7,147 nt of DNA from SXMI01 sp964391365 (GTDB lineage: Bacteria > Actinomycetota > Acidimicrobiia > Acidimicrobiales > Microtrichaceae). Shown piece by piece: positions 6,593-7,147 of the stretch (position 1 is the first letter of the stretch; the number at the start of each line of letters is the position of its first letter). Both the position numbers and the translations under genes were made by a program. A model generated the notes under the pieces. The model ran no database searches, was not told where the DNA came from, and was given only the letters and a program-made list of their open reading frames with translations. The stretch spans positions 1-7,147 of the forward strand of contig CAYMKW010000130.1 of NCBI GenBank assembly GCA_964391365.1. The letters run 5' to 3'.

Positions 6593-7147
6593 TCAGAGGG
6601 ACTCGATCAGGCGGTCGACCCGATCGTCCTGCGAGCGGAAGGGGTCCTTGCAGAGCACGGTCCGCTGGGCCTGGTCGTTCAGCTTCAGGTGGACCCAGTC
6701 CACCGTGTAGTCCCGCTTGCGTTCCTTGGCGCGACGGATGAACTCGCCTCGCAGCCGGGCCCGGGTGGTCTGGGGCGGGGTCTCCGTCGCCTCCAAGATG
6801 TCGGCGTCGGTCACCACCCGTTCGACGAGGCCGCGCTCCTGGAGCTTGTAGAACACCGACCGGCGCCGGCTGATGTCGTGGTACTGCAGGTCGAGCAGGG
6901 CCACCTCGGGGCTGGCGAGCGACAGGCCGTGGCGCTCGCGGTAGGCCTCGACCAGGCGGTACTTCACGACCCAGTCCACCTCCCGGTCGAGCGACAGCGG
7001 GTCCCGTTCGATCGCGGTCATCACGTGCTCCCACATGTCGAGCGCCTGCTTCTCCTGGGGCAGCAGGTCGTGGGTCTCGGCGTAGCGCAGGGCACGGTTC
7101 AGGTACTCGGATTGGATCTCGTGGGCTGAGGCCTCGCGGCCGTTGGC
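6593..7147 (-). CDS. pafA: Pup--protein ligase PafA, C-terminal part (5' end outside window)
   Basis: Ligase that uses ATP to join the C-terminal glutamate of Pup to lysines of target proteins, marking them for the actinobacterial proteasome. The frame is open to the window edge, so only about the last 184 of some 450 residues are seen. An internal ATG at 7036 is not the start: family-like sequence (EASAHEIQSEYLNRALRYAE) continues upstream of it. Downstream follow EVDWVVKYRLVEAYRERHGL, VALLDLQYHDISRRRS, PPQTTRARLRGEFIRRA and the C-terminal domain VDWVHLKLNDQAQRTVLCKD, which ends DDRVDRLIESL. These match the C-terminus of mycobacterial PafA and differ from the related deamidase Dop, which ends in a quite different sequence. 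The ATP and catalytic residues of the N-terminal domain lie outside the window. First visible gene of the minus-strand run; the hydrolase gene follows after 45 bases. Confidence 0.95.
   Translation of the reverse strand, partial: ANGREASAHEIQSEYLNRALRYAETHDLLPQEKQALDMWEHVMTAIERDPLSLDREVDWVVKYRLVEAYRERHGLSLASPEVALLDLQYHDISRRRSVFYKLQERGLVERVVTDADILEATETPPQTTRARLRGEFIRRAKERKRDYTVDWVHLKLNDQAQRTVLCKDPFRSQDDRVDRLIESL

Noticed and set aside
6120..7034. Minus-strand open frame of 304 codons across pafA, the spacer and the hydrolase
   Set aside because: It is out of frame with two recognised genes and its product is Arg/Pro/Gly-rich without motifs.

Overview
The window is high-GC bacterial DNA and very probably comes from an actinobacterium (Actinomycetota). 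The marker genes are pafA (Pup ligase) and the split pafB/pafC WYL-domain pair, which belong to the Pup-proteasome world of that phylum. Base composition, the GTG-dominated starts and a DUF3866 gene fit too. A deep-branching class such as Acidimicrobiia is plausible, but I cannot place it from this sequence alone. A run of 10 Ns at 6326-6335 shows this is a scaffolded draft or metagenome assembly.

Layout: one plus-strand gene sits at the left end, a glycerophosphodiester phosphodiesterase-family protein (42-776). Everything else is on the minus strand and reads right to left: pafA (partial, enters from the right edge, ends at 6593), a CocE/NonD-family (peptidase S15-like) hydrolase (6547-4412, interrupted by the N gap), a DUF3866 protein (4388-3330), pafB (3319-2348), pafC (2351-1404) and lepB signal peptidase I (1369-794). 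Gaps between these genes are about 45, 23, 10, -4 and 34 bases, so the run looks like a single transcription unit of at least 6.3 kb. lepB and the phosphodiesterase converge with a 17-base gap that carries an imperfect inverted repeat.

Function: PafA ligates the small protein Pup to lysines of target proteins and marks them for the proteasome. PafB and PafC together form a transcriptional activator of the LexA-independent DNA damage response in mycobacteria. The hydrolase, the DUF3866 protein and signal peptidase I have no known part in pupylation; their linkage is only positional. There are no RNA genes, CRISPR arrays, insertion sequences or phage genes. I see no new defence or mobile system. 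The most interesting points are the uncharacterised DUF3866 gene and the hydrolase placed between pafA and pafBC, plus the unresolved gap inside the hydrolase.
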